NCBI GenBank assembly: GCA_036874045.1
Contig: CM072340.1
Location: 8,509,001 to 8,573,000 of the forward strand
Length of the DNA: 64,000 nt
From: Cymodocea nodosa
Lineage: Eukaryota > Streptophyta > Magnoliopsida > Alismatales > Cymodoceaceae
Reading direction: 5' to 3'
In this document: positions 12,127-21,963 of the stretch, one piece after another
Position numbering within the stretch: position 1 is the first letter of the stretch
Layout: every line of letters begins with the position of its first letter
Notes under the pieces: model-generated
Told to the model about the DNA's origin: nothing
Databases searched by the model: none
The model's input: the letters and a program-made list of their open reading frames with translations, nothing else
Translations under genes and position numbers: made by a program

Positions 12127-12504
12127 AACTTAACGAGTTATCACGTGACCTATTTTAACCTTTAAGCCTCTAACTTAACGAGTTCTCACGTGACCTCTAT
12201 ACAAACAAAACTCTAACTTAACGAGTTGTCTAAATGTGCACTGTTCATGATACAGAAGATATAACATTAAAACATATCATGCTTTTCAATAAAAACACAC
12301 GTTAACTTAACGTTTAGCTAAATGAGAAATTAATGCAATGAACGGACTAGTTATTAACTTCAGATCCAATACAGACAAGTATTTATATCAGTAAGCTTTT
12401 TCTAAATTAATTGATGATTTTAATTTCTTTTCACAAGCAATAGTAATTGAGCAAATATGATTATTTTCATTCAGCACACATCATCAAAACAAAACTACTC
12501 AACG
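12127..12504 (-). repeat. CpA2 5' LTR remnant
   Basis: Matches 4279-4656 of the other CpA2 LTR (U3 start only) and ends TACTCAACG, one base from the canonical TACTCAACA. It is followed by the target repeat AGAAA. R, U5 and PBS are gone. Confidence 0.85.
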
Positions 12505-12509
12505 AGAAA

Positions 12510-13788
12510 GATGACTATATGGAAAATCGGAGAGTTCGAAAGTTAACTATCCGAAAAACAAGAAGAATTGGAAAGTTACTATAGCTAACTATCCGAAACT
12601 TAAGTCATTGAATTTCCCACATGTAGAAATCCAAACAGAAGCTTAAAAGAAGAATCGGAAAGTTACTATAGCTAACTATCCGAAATTTGAAGAGTTTCGG
12701 TGAGTTATAGTTATAGTCATCTGAAACTTAAGTTATCCTATTATGCATGTGCAGACATAAGAAGACAACTGTTGGAAGCTTAGAAGAAGAAAATTGGAGA
12801 GTTACTGTAGCTAACTATCCGATAGTTAGGAGAATTTCGATGAGTTACAATTGCAAGTATCCGAACTTTAAAGACTTCACGTATATGACTTAAATTCTCA
12901 CGTGACTCAGACCAAAAGAACTTAAGTGGATCTTCGGTGAGTTACAACTGTCCTTCAGAAAATTACACAAATAACTATCCGAAAGCTTGAGAAAATCGGA
13001 AGGTTATGTTGAAGCACCTTTCCAAATGGTAACTTACCATATTTAGGTTTGATTTCTTAGCAAGTACAGTAGAATAAATCTGTTAAAGTGAAAATATGAT
13101 CGTTGGTAGTTTATGCATAAATACAAACAGATCATTCAATATTCAGCAGAGCTATGAAGTAAGATAACAAATACAATCACATACAAAGATATAGTTTACA
13201 TTGTAGATTAGTTACTGTCACAAAAGAAAGCTCAATTCAGATTAACTACTACATAGAATCAATTGAAAGATGGATATACAAGAAGATTCTTAAAGCTCTC
13301 CAAGTGCTAAAAGTCTGATCCAAAAAGGATCATTTGGTTCATGGCTTCAACCTTAAAGCTTCATTCATTTGTTGGTTTGAGTTTCGACTTAAAAAACTCA
13401 AGAGGTTGGTTTTCTGGTGTTTATACCTGAAAACTTCTAAGTGTTGGTTTTCTAGAGTTTATACCTAAAAACTTCTGAGCGTTGGTTAGAGCTACGACCT
13501 GAAAGCTCAAATGGTTGGTTCTTGCTTCGACCTGAAAGCAAGTGTGTTGTAAGTGCTGAGACACTTAGTGAAGCCCAAGTGATCCTTGGGGGTGGACTAG
13601 CCAAGTTGGTGAACCACCTAAAATTCCCTTGTATTTCTTATTTATATTTCCCCTGTGCATGTTTGGTATATTTGTTTAGTACTTGTGCAAACTAATTAAT
13701 CAAATTAGTTAGAAAAGTTAGTAAAAAGTTTTAATTACACACTGATCACCATTCACCCCCCCTCTAGTGAAGTCATACATTCCTAACA
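12510..13788 (+). repeat. CpC 5' LTR, second part
   Basis: Continues the LTR after the CpA2 insertion and ends TTCCTAACA. U3 is filled with degenerate GGAAAGTTACTATAGCTAAC and TATCCGAAA-type units. The end carries ACCATTCACCCCCCCTCTAG, a block shared with the other copia families here. Confidence 0.85.
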
Positions 13789-13790
13789 AT

Positions 13791-13802
13791 TGGTATCAAA
13801 GC
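13791..13802 (+). other. CpC primer binding site
   Basis: TGGTATCAAAGC, 11 of 12 bases of the plant tRNA-iMet type PBS, 2 bp after the LTR end. Confidence 0.8.
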
Positions 13803-13840
13803 AGGTTGATCTCTTTTTATAGATTTAACCATCTAAGATC

Positions 13841-15369
13841 ATGACATCTTTTTACAGAGAGGGTCAAAACATCCATTATCCTCCCCTATTTGATGGTATT
13901 AACTATAATTACTGGAAAAATAGGATGGAATGTTTCCTCACAAGCTTAGATGTGAGTCTATAGAAAATGGTGGTTCTAGGAACATCTATTCCACCTAGTC
14001 ATGAGGATGACTAGACTGAGGAGGATGAGAGAATCATCCAAATGGATGCTCAAGGGTTGAATATTATTTACTATGCCTTATCTGTTGAACAATATAATAA
14101 AGTTTCAACTTGTAAATTTGCTCACGAGGCTTGGAACACTCTTCAAATAACCTTTGAAGGAACTAACCAAGTGAAGGACACAAAAATCAGCATTTTACTT
14201 AGAAAGCTTGAATTATTTAAAATGCTTGATGATGAATCAATTACTAATATGTTTGCTAGATTCATTGAGATTATTAATGGCTTAAGAGGTTTGGAAAAGG
14301 AATTTTCTGTTTGTGAACAAGTGCAGAAAATCCTTAGAAGCTTAACAGTGGAATGGAAGCAAAAGTCCACGTCAATACATGATTCCAAAGACCTCAACAA
14401 ATACTCAGTAGAGGATCTAATGGGCAATCTACTGGCCCATGAAGTTCAAATGAAAGAATGGAAAGAGGAGGAAGGAAGTGCTAGAAAGAAAACAAAAACA
14501 AAGAAAGAACTAGCCTTTCCATCAACTCAAGAACTTCAAAGCTCGGATGATGATGAAGTTGTGCTATTGGCTAGAAAATTCAAAAAATGGATGAAGAAAA
14601 AGAACCAAGCCAGCACATCGAAAAGTAATACTCCAATATGCTTTAAATGCAAGAAGTAGGGACATATACAACCTGATTGTCCACTACAACTAGAAGAAGA
14701 AAAAGAAATGAAGAAGAAAAAGAGGAGCTACAAAAAGAAAATGGCACTGAAGGCTACTTGGGATGATAGTAGTTCTTCCAGTAGCTCATCCAGCTTAGAT
14801 GAAGAGGTACCAGTAAACGTGTGCTATACAGCACAAGAGGTATGTTCCACTTCATCTTAAAGTGATTCTGATGTAGACAATGATAATCTAGATGTAAATA
14901 TTCTTTTGACTACTGTTGATAGTTTATATATTAAATGAAAAATTATAAAAAGGAAATTAAGCATTTAACTGCATGCTTAGATGAAGCACATACTGAACTT
15001 GAAAATCTGCATGTTAAAGATAGAAAATGCAATAATGATGAATTGATAAATGAAAATGAAAAATTGAAATATGAAATTACTGATCTGAAAAATACTGTGC
15101 ATAAATTTACTAATGGACAAAAAGGATTAGATCAAATCATTGGTTCTCAAAGATATAGTTTAAATAGATTTGGCCAAGGGTATGCTACTCCACAAGAAAT
15201 ACCCTATTGTGATGGTGTTATTCGATCTTATAGAGATGGTACAATAATGCTTGCCATCAAAAGAAGATCTAGATCAATGTGGCTGCCAAAAGGTAATAAA
15301 TTAAATATTGTTAGGACTAACACTTATGGACCCAAGAAAGTATGGGTACCAAAATCTATATCTATTTGA
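13841..15369 (+). pseudogene. CpC gag
   Basis: Copia gag that would form the virus-like particle. Start chosen at the ATG at 13841, giving FYREGQNIHYPPLFDG as in the other families here. Two in-frame TAGs precede 14042; 14042-14659 is open and holds the UBN2-type capsid region (HEAWNTLQITFEGTNQVKDT, FIEIINGLRGLEKEF). The zinc knuckle CFKCKK-stop-GHIQPDC is split by TAG at 14657. A Ser/Asp-rich stretch and a coiled coil (14935-15369) follow in another frame, ending GPKKVWVPKS, the conserved end of gag. TAA and TGA also occur. Confidence 0.8.
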
Positions 15370-16890
15370 ATTGCAGAATTGAATTATTCAGTAGGAGCAG
15401 CTAATTTACAATTTCAAATTATTATCTGCAAATGACCAATGTCTGAAGATCAATGGAATGATCAATTAGAAAAGGTTGAACATTTGAAAATCAGTTATGA
15501 GAGCAACTATTTGGTATTACAGGAGGCACCATAAATTGGTAGAAAGTGCTTACATAGACTGAGTGGAAATCGTGCCTAAATTCTTAATGCTCAAGGAGAG
15601 CAAAATTTGCAACAGTTAGAAACAAGTTGTGTCAAAAAAAGTAGAATCTCGTGAAGAGAAATTTTTAAGAAGCCAAACAATTGGTAATCAGAAGGTAATC
15701 AATTATGAATCAGTTATGATATTCTAAAATTAACAAGTGGTATCAAAAGTGGCATCAATGATTGATTCATGTTTGTTAAAGGAAGCAAGGCCTACAGTAG
15801 CCAGATTACAGTCTTCAAATTATCTTCTGCAAATTGAAAGAACCTTTTGACATAAAGATCTAAGAGAAGATAAATGGATAGGAATCAAAAGATAAATGAT
15901 TGAGAAATGTTTATGATGTTTTTGACTAACAATTGGTACCTAATTTAGTTGGTATCATATATGTCATTTTGCAAAATAGGTGCAACAAATCTATCTACAA
16001 GGAAAAGCATATAAGTAGGGGGAGAACCTACTATATGAAGGGAATTCAAAATATTGCTTCAATGCTAAAAGAAAGTATATAAAGAGGGCACGCATATAGG
16101 GAGAGCATATAGCTTGCTATTAAAAATCAAACAACCTCCATACAGATAGGGGGAGAGCTTGTGGCAGTAACTACAAATATTAACTGCATATTTATAAATT
16201 GCTACATTAACTCTTGGCATTTCACTATTTTTCAGTTTTTATAGATGATGTAGTAAATAAATAAGACAATGAAAGAAATACCACAAATCAAGAGAGCAAT
16301 TACTAACTTCTTAGATGTTTATATGTCAACAATTGGTATCGGACAAGGATTGAGGAAATTGACACTTCAATTGATACTGTGCTTGAATAAGAAAGAAGAA
16401 AAGCAGTACAACATCAAAGGAAAAGAAGAAAATAGACTGCAATGATGAAAATATCTCAACAATTGATATCAACACACCAACTGTCAAACATTTGATGCAC
16501 AATCAAAATTGGTACACGAATATTTTGATGCAATAAATTCTTTCAACATTTGATATCAAACAGGATTATGGAAACAGGATTAGAAAACTATGATGAGATC
16601 AGATATTACATCTTGAAAATAAGGGGGAGAAATATAGCAGTTATTTCAACAAAAGAAAATTATGAAACTCTTTTTATCTAGTGACAAAAAGGGGGAGAAA
16701 AATTTGGAAATTATAGTATTGAAATTCTCAGCACATAGATAGGGGGAGAAATTAACTTCATTGTATTATATTCACTGTAAATCTTTGCTTTACTTAGTTT
16801 CTGTGTGACTGAATGTATATAGACAATCTAGGGAGTGAAATACATGTAATTTAATGTAAAGGATTTTGTCATTATCAAAAAGGGGGAGAT
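15370..16890 (+). other. CpC noncoding region with PBS-like and PPT-like repeats
   Basis: Stands where protease, integrase and RT should be; no trace of them. It contains repeated AACAATTGGTATC-like motifs (15676, 15732, 15928, 15947, 16327, 16458, 16503, 16544) and AGGGGGAGA tracts (16014, 16146, 16620, 16686, 16740), ending in the terminal PPT at 16880-16890. Repeated polypurine tracts are a described Sirevirus trait. Confidence 0.7.
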
Positions 16891-18429
16891 TGTTAGGACC
16901 CTAGTATTTTGATAATGCAAAAACCTGTGTGAGGAAACAAATGGTATTTTATAGTTAAGACAACTCAGCAAAAGATCAAAAGGCAGATAAAGTCATTACA
17001 GATAGTTTAGAATGGGCTGCAAGAGATAAACAAGTTATCAGAAGGTTACCAGGCCTAACTCTTCGGAAGAGATATATTTTCGATGAGTTACCAAGCCTAA
17101 GTATCTGGAAGGCAGTTTAAAGTAGTAGGAATTCAATCGGAGAGTTAGAAAGATGGCTATATGAAAAATTGGAGAGTTTGAAAGTTAACTATCTGAAAAA
17201 TAAGAAGAATCGAAAAGTTACTATAGCTAACTATCCGAAACTTAAGTCATTGAATTTCCCACGTGTAGAAATCCAAACAAAAGCTTAAAAGAAGAATCAG
17301 AAAGTTACTATAGCTAACTATCCAAAATTTGAAGAGTTTCGGTGAGTTACAATTATAATCATCCAAAACTTAAGTTATCCTATTATGCACGTGTAGAAAT
17401 GAGAAGACAGCTGTCGAAAGCTTAGAAGAAGAAAATCGAAGAGTTATTGTAGCTTACTATTCGATAGTTAGGAGAATTTCAATGAGTTACAATTGCAAGT
17501 ATCCGAACTTTAAAGACTTCACGTATATGACTTAAATTCTCATGTGACTCGGACCAAAAAACTTAAGTGGATCTTCGGTGAGTTACGACTATCCTTCAAA
17601 AAGTTACATAGATAACTATCTGAAAGCTTGAGAAAATTGGAAGGTTATCTTGAAACACCTTTCCAAACGGTAACTTACCATATTTAGGTCTGATTTCTTA
17701 CCAAGTACAGTAGAATAAATCCGTTGAAGTGAAAATATAATCGTTGGTAGTTCAAGCATAAATACAGAAAGATCATTCAATATTTAGCAGAGCTATGAAG
17801 TGAGATAACAAATACAATCACATACAGAGATATAGTTTACATTGTAGATCAGTTACTGTCATAAAAGAAAGCTCAATTCAAATTGACTACTACATAGAAT
17901 CAATTGAAAGTTGGATATACAAGAAGATTCTTAAAGCTCTCCAAGTGCTAAAAGTCTGATCCAAGAAGGATCATTTGGTTTGTGGCTTCAACCTTAAAGC
18001 TTCATTCATTTGTTGGTTTGAGTTTCGACCTAAAAAACTCAAGAGGTTGGTTTTCTAGAGTTTATACCTGAAAACTTCTCAATGTTGGTTTTTTGGAGTT
18101 TATACCTGAAAATTTCTGAGTGTTGGTTAGAGCTACGACCTGAAAGCTCAAATGGTTAGTTCTTGCTTCGACCTGAAAGCAAGTGTGTTGTAAGTGTTAA
18201 GACACTTAGTGAAGCCCAAGTGATCCTTAGGGGTGGACTAGCCGAGTTGGTGAACCACCTACAATTCCCATGTATTTCTTATTTATATTTCCGTTGTGCA
18301 TGTTTGGTATATTTGTTTAGTACTTGTGCAAACTGATTAATCAAATTAGTTAGAAAAGTTAGTAAAATTTTTTAATTACACACTGATCACCATTCACCCC
18401 CCGTCTAATGAAGCCATACGTTCCTAACA
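16891..18429 (+). repeat. CpC 3' LTR
   Basis: 1539 bp, TGTTAGGACC to TTCCTAACA, colinear with the 5' LTR. It preserves the uninterrupted CpA2 target site (gagttagaaagatgg) near 17142. Confidence 0.9.
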
Positions 18430-18499
18430 CTTCTAATGTTGGAGAATTTTTCTAGATATGAATATTCAAACTTAACTTCTCAGTTTGGGATCCAGATTG
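18430..18499 (-). repeat. CpD LTR duplicate plus CpB target site
   Basis: 18430-18497 repeats 2716-2783 with about 5 differences. The segment ends GATTG (18495-18499), the left target duplication of CpB. Confidence 0.8.
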
Positions 18500-18651
18500 T
18501 GAAAGGATCGAATGACACACTAGAGGAGGGGCGAATAGGGTTCATTAGTGTCAATAGCTTCTGAAATTTTTAAAAGCAAAATAAATTTTATTAGGACACT
18601 ATTCACCCCCCCTCTAGTGTGCCGTTCGATCCTTTCAAGTAGTATCAGAGC
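18500..18651. repeat. CpB LTR-end hairpin with inverted PBS
   Basis: 18500-18538 is the CpB LTR terminus in minus orientation; 18599-18637 is its inverse; the 60 bp between belong to the plus-oriented copy, which runs 18539-18637 and matches 36247-36346 reversed. A PBS (TAGTATCAGAGC, 18640-18651) follows in plus orientation. At 18652 the sequence switches directly to minus-strand CpB RNase H. Confidence 0.85.
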
Positions 18652-19678
18652 TGCATCCAGCATCACTATATCCAATTAGATCCAAACTGCTATCTTTGAA
18701 ATACATTAAACCAAAATTTGAAGTTCCTTGTAAGTATTTCATTATCCTTTTAACTGCAAATAGGTGAGATTCTTTTGGTTGAGCTTGAAAACGAGCATAG
18801 GCACAAACACTGAACATGATATCAAGTCTAGAAGCAGTTAAATAAAGAAGAGAACCTATCATTCCTCTATATTTAGTAATATCAATAGTTGGTCCAAATT
18901 CATCTTTATCTAATTTAATTGATGAACTCATAGGAGTGCCTGAGGACTTGTAGTTACTCATTCCAAATTTTTCTAAAAGTTGCTTTGTATATTTTTCTTG
19001 ATATACAAAAATTCCTTTTTCAACTTGTTTAATCTACAATCCCAAAAAGAATGTCAACTCACCCGTTAGACTCATCTCAAACTGATTCTTCATCTGATCT
19101 GCAAACTTATTACTTAAATCCTCATTAGTTGCTCCAAAAATGATATCAACATAAATCTAAACAACTAACAAACCTAAATGATTTTTCTTAAAGAATAAGG
19201 TATTGTCAACCTTACCAATAGAGAAACTATTATCTAACATAAAGAATTTTAGCCTATCATACCAAGCTCTCAGAGCTTGTTTCAAACCATACAAGACCTT
19301 CTTTAGTTTGAAAACATGCTTAGGAAAATTTGCATCAACAAAACCAAAGGGTTGCCTAACAAATATTTCTTCTTTAATGAAACCATTTAAAAATGCACTT
19401 TTAACATCCATTTGATATAGTTTAAAATTTATATGACCAACAAAAGCTAAAAAAATTCTAATTGATTTTAATCTAGCTACAGGAGTAAAAATTTCTTTAA
19501 AATTTATTCCCTCTTATTGGTTATACCCTTGGGCTACTAGTCTAGCCTTATTTCTAATTACATACCCTGATTCATCAGATTTATTCTTAAATATCCATTT
19601 AGTACCAATAATTGAATGATCTAGAGGTTTAGGAACTAAGTCCCAAAATTCATTTCTTCTAAACTGATTAAGTTCTTC
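18652..19678 (-). pseudogene. CpB reverse transcriptase-RNase H, truncated
   Basis: Copia RT read on the minus strand. Seen: [48 protein letters not shown] and the first RNase H motif LIGYSDA, where it ends at the PBS junction. The catalytic YVDD box reads YVD-IIF, one Asp codon lost by a 3-bp deletion near 19147, so it would be inactive even if translated. Several in-frame stops (mostly TAG or TAA) divide it. The rest of RNase H is missing. Confidence 0.82.
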
Positions 19679-20271
19679 CTATATGGCACTAATCCAAAAT
19701 TCATCATTTAATGCCTCATCAATGTTTTTAGGTTCTATTTTAGATAGAAAAGCATAGCACCTGGATACATTAATCCTAGATCTTGTTTGCACACCTTTAG
19801 AAATATCACCAATAATAAACTCCTTAGGGTGTTGAGGCAAGAATTTATGAGTCAAAGGGTTATCATTTCTTTCTTGACCCATGGTACTAGATTCTCCAAT
19901 ATTTAATTCATCACATTCATAATCCGAAGTATCAATAATTTCGTTTGAAATATTACTTGGCTCTTCATCAAAATTTACATGCATAGATTCTTCAACAACC
20001 AAGGAAATTTTGTTATAAATTCTATATGCTTTACTTCTTGAAGAATATCCCAAAAATATACCTTCATCAAATTTTGCTTCAAATTTATCTTTATTCTCCT
20101 TTGTATTCAGAATAAACCATTTAGATCCAAAAGCTTTAAAATAATGTACTTTAGGAATTCTTCCCATCCATAGTTCAAAAGGAGTCTTATTCATTTCTCT
20201 TCTTAGGGTTACTCTATTTAAAATATAACATGCAGTACTAACTACCTCAACCCAAAAATAATAAGCAACCT
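19679..20271 (-). pseudogene. CpB integrase, C-terminal part
   Basis: Continues the integrase of 33308-34027 after removal of CpA; the reading frame resumes across the insertion site. Seen: a VEVVSTACYILNR-type stretch, NKTPFELWMGRIP, FGSKWFILNTKENKDKFEAK, EGIFLGYSSRSKAYRIYN, then the acidic linker to RT. The first codons of the open reading up to 20329 belong to the CpA LTR. Confidence 0.82.
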
Positions 20272-21762
20272 TGTTGAGTATTTTTGTTTTGATGATGTGT
20301 GCTGAATGAAAATAATCATATTTGCTCAATTACTATTGCTTGTGAAAAGAAATTAAAATCATCAATTAATATAGAAAAAGCTTACTGATATAAATACTTG
20401 TCTGTATTGGATCTGAAGTTAATAACTAGTCGTTTCGTTGCATTAATTTCTCATTTAGCTAAACGTTAAGTTAACGTGTGTTTTTATTGAAAAGCATGAT
20501 ATGTTTTAATGTTATATCTTCTGAACAGTGCACGTTTAGACAACTCGTTAAGTTAGTGAGTAAAAGAAGAGACAAACTCGTTAAGTTAGTGTTATACACG
20601 TGGTGAAATTATAAGTTACAAATGTTGTATTGTATCATGTGAGGTGCACATGTTTAACTCATTAAGTTAACATAACTAAACGCGTTGAGTTGCTATATTG
20701 AACACTAAGGCAACACGTTAGGTTAGCGTTATAAACTTAAGTTGTTATTTTTGCACGTGGTAAGATTCTTTTTATAAAAACATTTGTTTATTACTGGTTC
20801 GTTGAGTTATCATAACACAATGGAGATGGTTCGTTGAGTTATCATAACACAACAGAGATGGTTCATTGAGATAGCATAACACCACGGACATAGTTCGTTG
20901 AGTTAGCTACAGTACTTGTCACGTGAAATGGCACATGAGGAACTCGTTAAGTTAGAAACGTTAAGTTATATATATACTTGTGTTACTTGTTTAGTTAACA
21001 TTAAAGTAACGACTTCTTATTACACTGATGAAAAACTTTTGGATGAGAAAGTTTATTTTGTAGGAAATTTTTCAGAGATCTAGGACTGATGATTAAAGAA
21101 AATTCGAAATATAAACGTGGGTTAGAACGTGTGTGTTTCGATGAAGGAAAAAGAAAAGATGTGGAGAAGTGGAAAGCTGGTGGTGGTTAAATGTGAAGGA
21201 TATGCATGGAATGAAGATACAGTATAAAAGGCATAGAATTCTCGTTGATCAATTTATCCTTACACACAAAACAAAAAATCTTTTCAAGGATCAAACCATC
21301 CCTGCACACCAAAAGAAAAATCTTTTTCAAGGATCAAAAACACCTTCTCGGGGAAAATCTCTCAAGTGGAAGAAAGTTCAGTGAAGCATAAAAAGGTATG
21401 ATTTTCGTCACTGAAGATTTGAAGTATCAGAAGAAAGCAAATTCGGTGAAGCATGAAAAGACAAGATATTCGTCACTGAAGAAGAAAGATCTCAAATAGG
21501 GAGAAAAGTTTTAAATTCCACAAATTAGTTTTCTCTGTTTGTAGTTATGAAATTGTTTAGATGATACATGGTATCGAAATATAATTGCATCTACAATTTC
21601 TGAGGATAATTGAATTGTATATTGTAATTGAAACCTTGAATAAAAATGATTTTACGAAAACAATGTCTCGACTTGTTTTTGAGTTTAGAGTTTCAATTAT
21701 ATTTCAGAAAATATTAAAGATACACAATTCACCCCCCTCTTGTGTAGCCATACGATCCTACA
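20272..21762 (+). repeat. CpA 5' LTR
   Basis: TGTTGAGTATT to ATCCTACA. Motif array of CTCGTTAAGTTA and GGTTCGTTGAGTTATC types at about 20540-20980; TATA box TATAAAAG at 21223-21230. It lacks an 88-bp segment present in the 3' LTR. Confidence 0.92.
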
Positions 21763-21764
21763 AG

Positions 21765-21776
21765 TGGTATTAGAGC
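21765..21776 (+). other. CpA primer binding site
   Basis: TGGTATTAGAGC, 11 of 12 to the tRNA-iMet type PBS, 2 bp after the LTR. Confidence 0.85.
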
Positions 21777-21963
21777 TTTGGTTAATAATTTTTGATATAA
21801 AATCGATACCAACTTATTTAATATCATTGCTTATTCTACCTTCCTTGTTTTTAAACAGAAATTAATATCTGAGCATACGTTTAACTCTATTGATTTAAGG
21901 CTCAAATTGTTTTAAAGTTTTTAGACTGTTTAAAATCAAATAGGTTGAAAAATCTAAGGTAAA

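Larger units (their letters stand above)
3045..12504 (-). mobile_element. CpA2: Sirevirus-like copia element, internally deleted
   Basis: Minus-strand relative of CpA. Low-coordinate LTR 3045-4656, PPT, env-like ORF, spacer, intact RT-RNase H, then loss of integrase, protease, gag, PBS and most of the 5' LTR. The missing part is replaced by a hAT transposon end plus about 250 bp of unknown sequence. Target duplication AGAAA lies at 3040-3044 and 12505-12509, and CpC LTR sequence is continuous across it, so the outer ends are original and the replacement came after insertion. Confidence 0.88.
2784..18429 (+). mobile_element. CpC: copia (Sirevirus-like) element, gag only
   Basis: Complete LTR to LTR element interrupted by CpA2. 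The 5' LTR is 2784-3044 plus 12510-13788 (about 1540 bp) and the 3' LTR is 16891-18429 (1539 bp); both start TGTTAGGACCCTAG and end TTCCTAACA. PBS at 13791-13802, gag from 13841, terminal polypurine tract at 16880-16890. Protease, integrase and RT are absent, so mobility would need a helper. The LTRs differ by roughly 9% in the first 65 bp compared by eye. It is flanked not by a 5-bp duplication but by 68-bp direct repeats. Confidence 0.85.

Noticed and set aside
2784-18429. CpC as a solo LTR plus unrelated gag
   Set aside because: Two colinear LTRs with PBS and PPT in the right places, and CpA2 neatly interrupting the first, show one element.
18428-18660. Region as an ordinary CpB 3' LTR
   Set aside because: Only 39 bp of LTR are in the expected orientation; the next 100 bp and the PBS are inverted.
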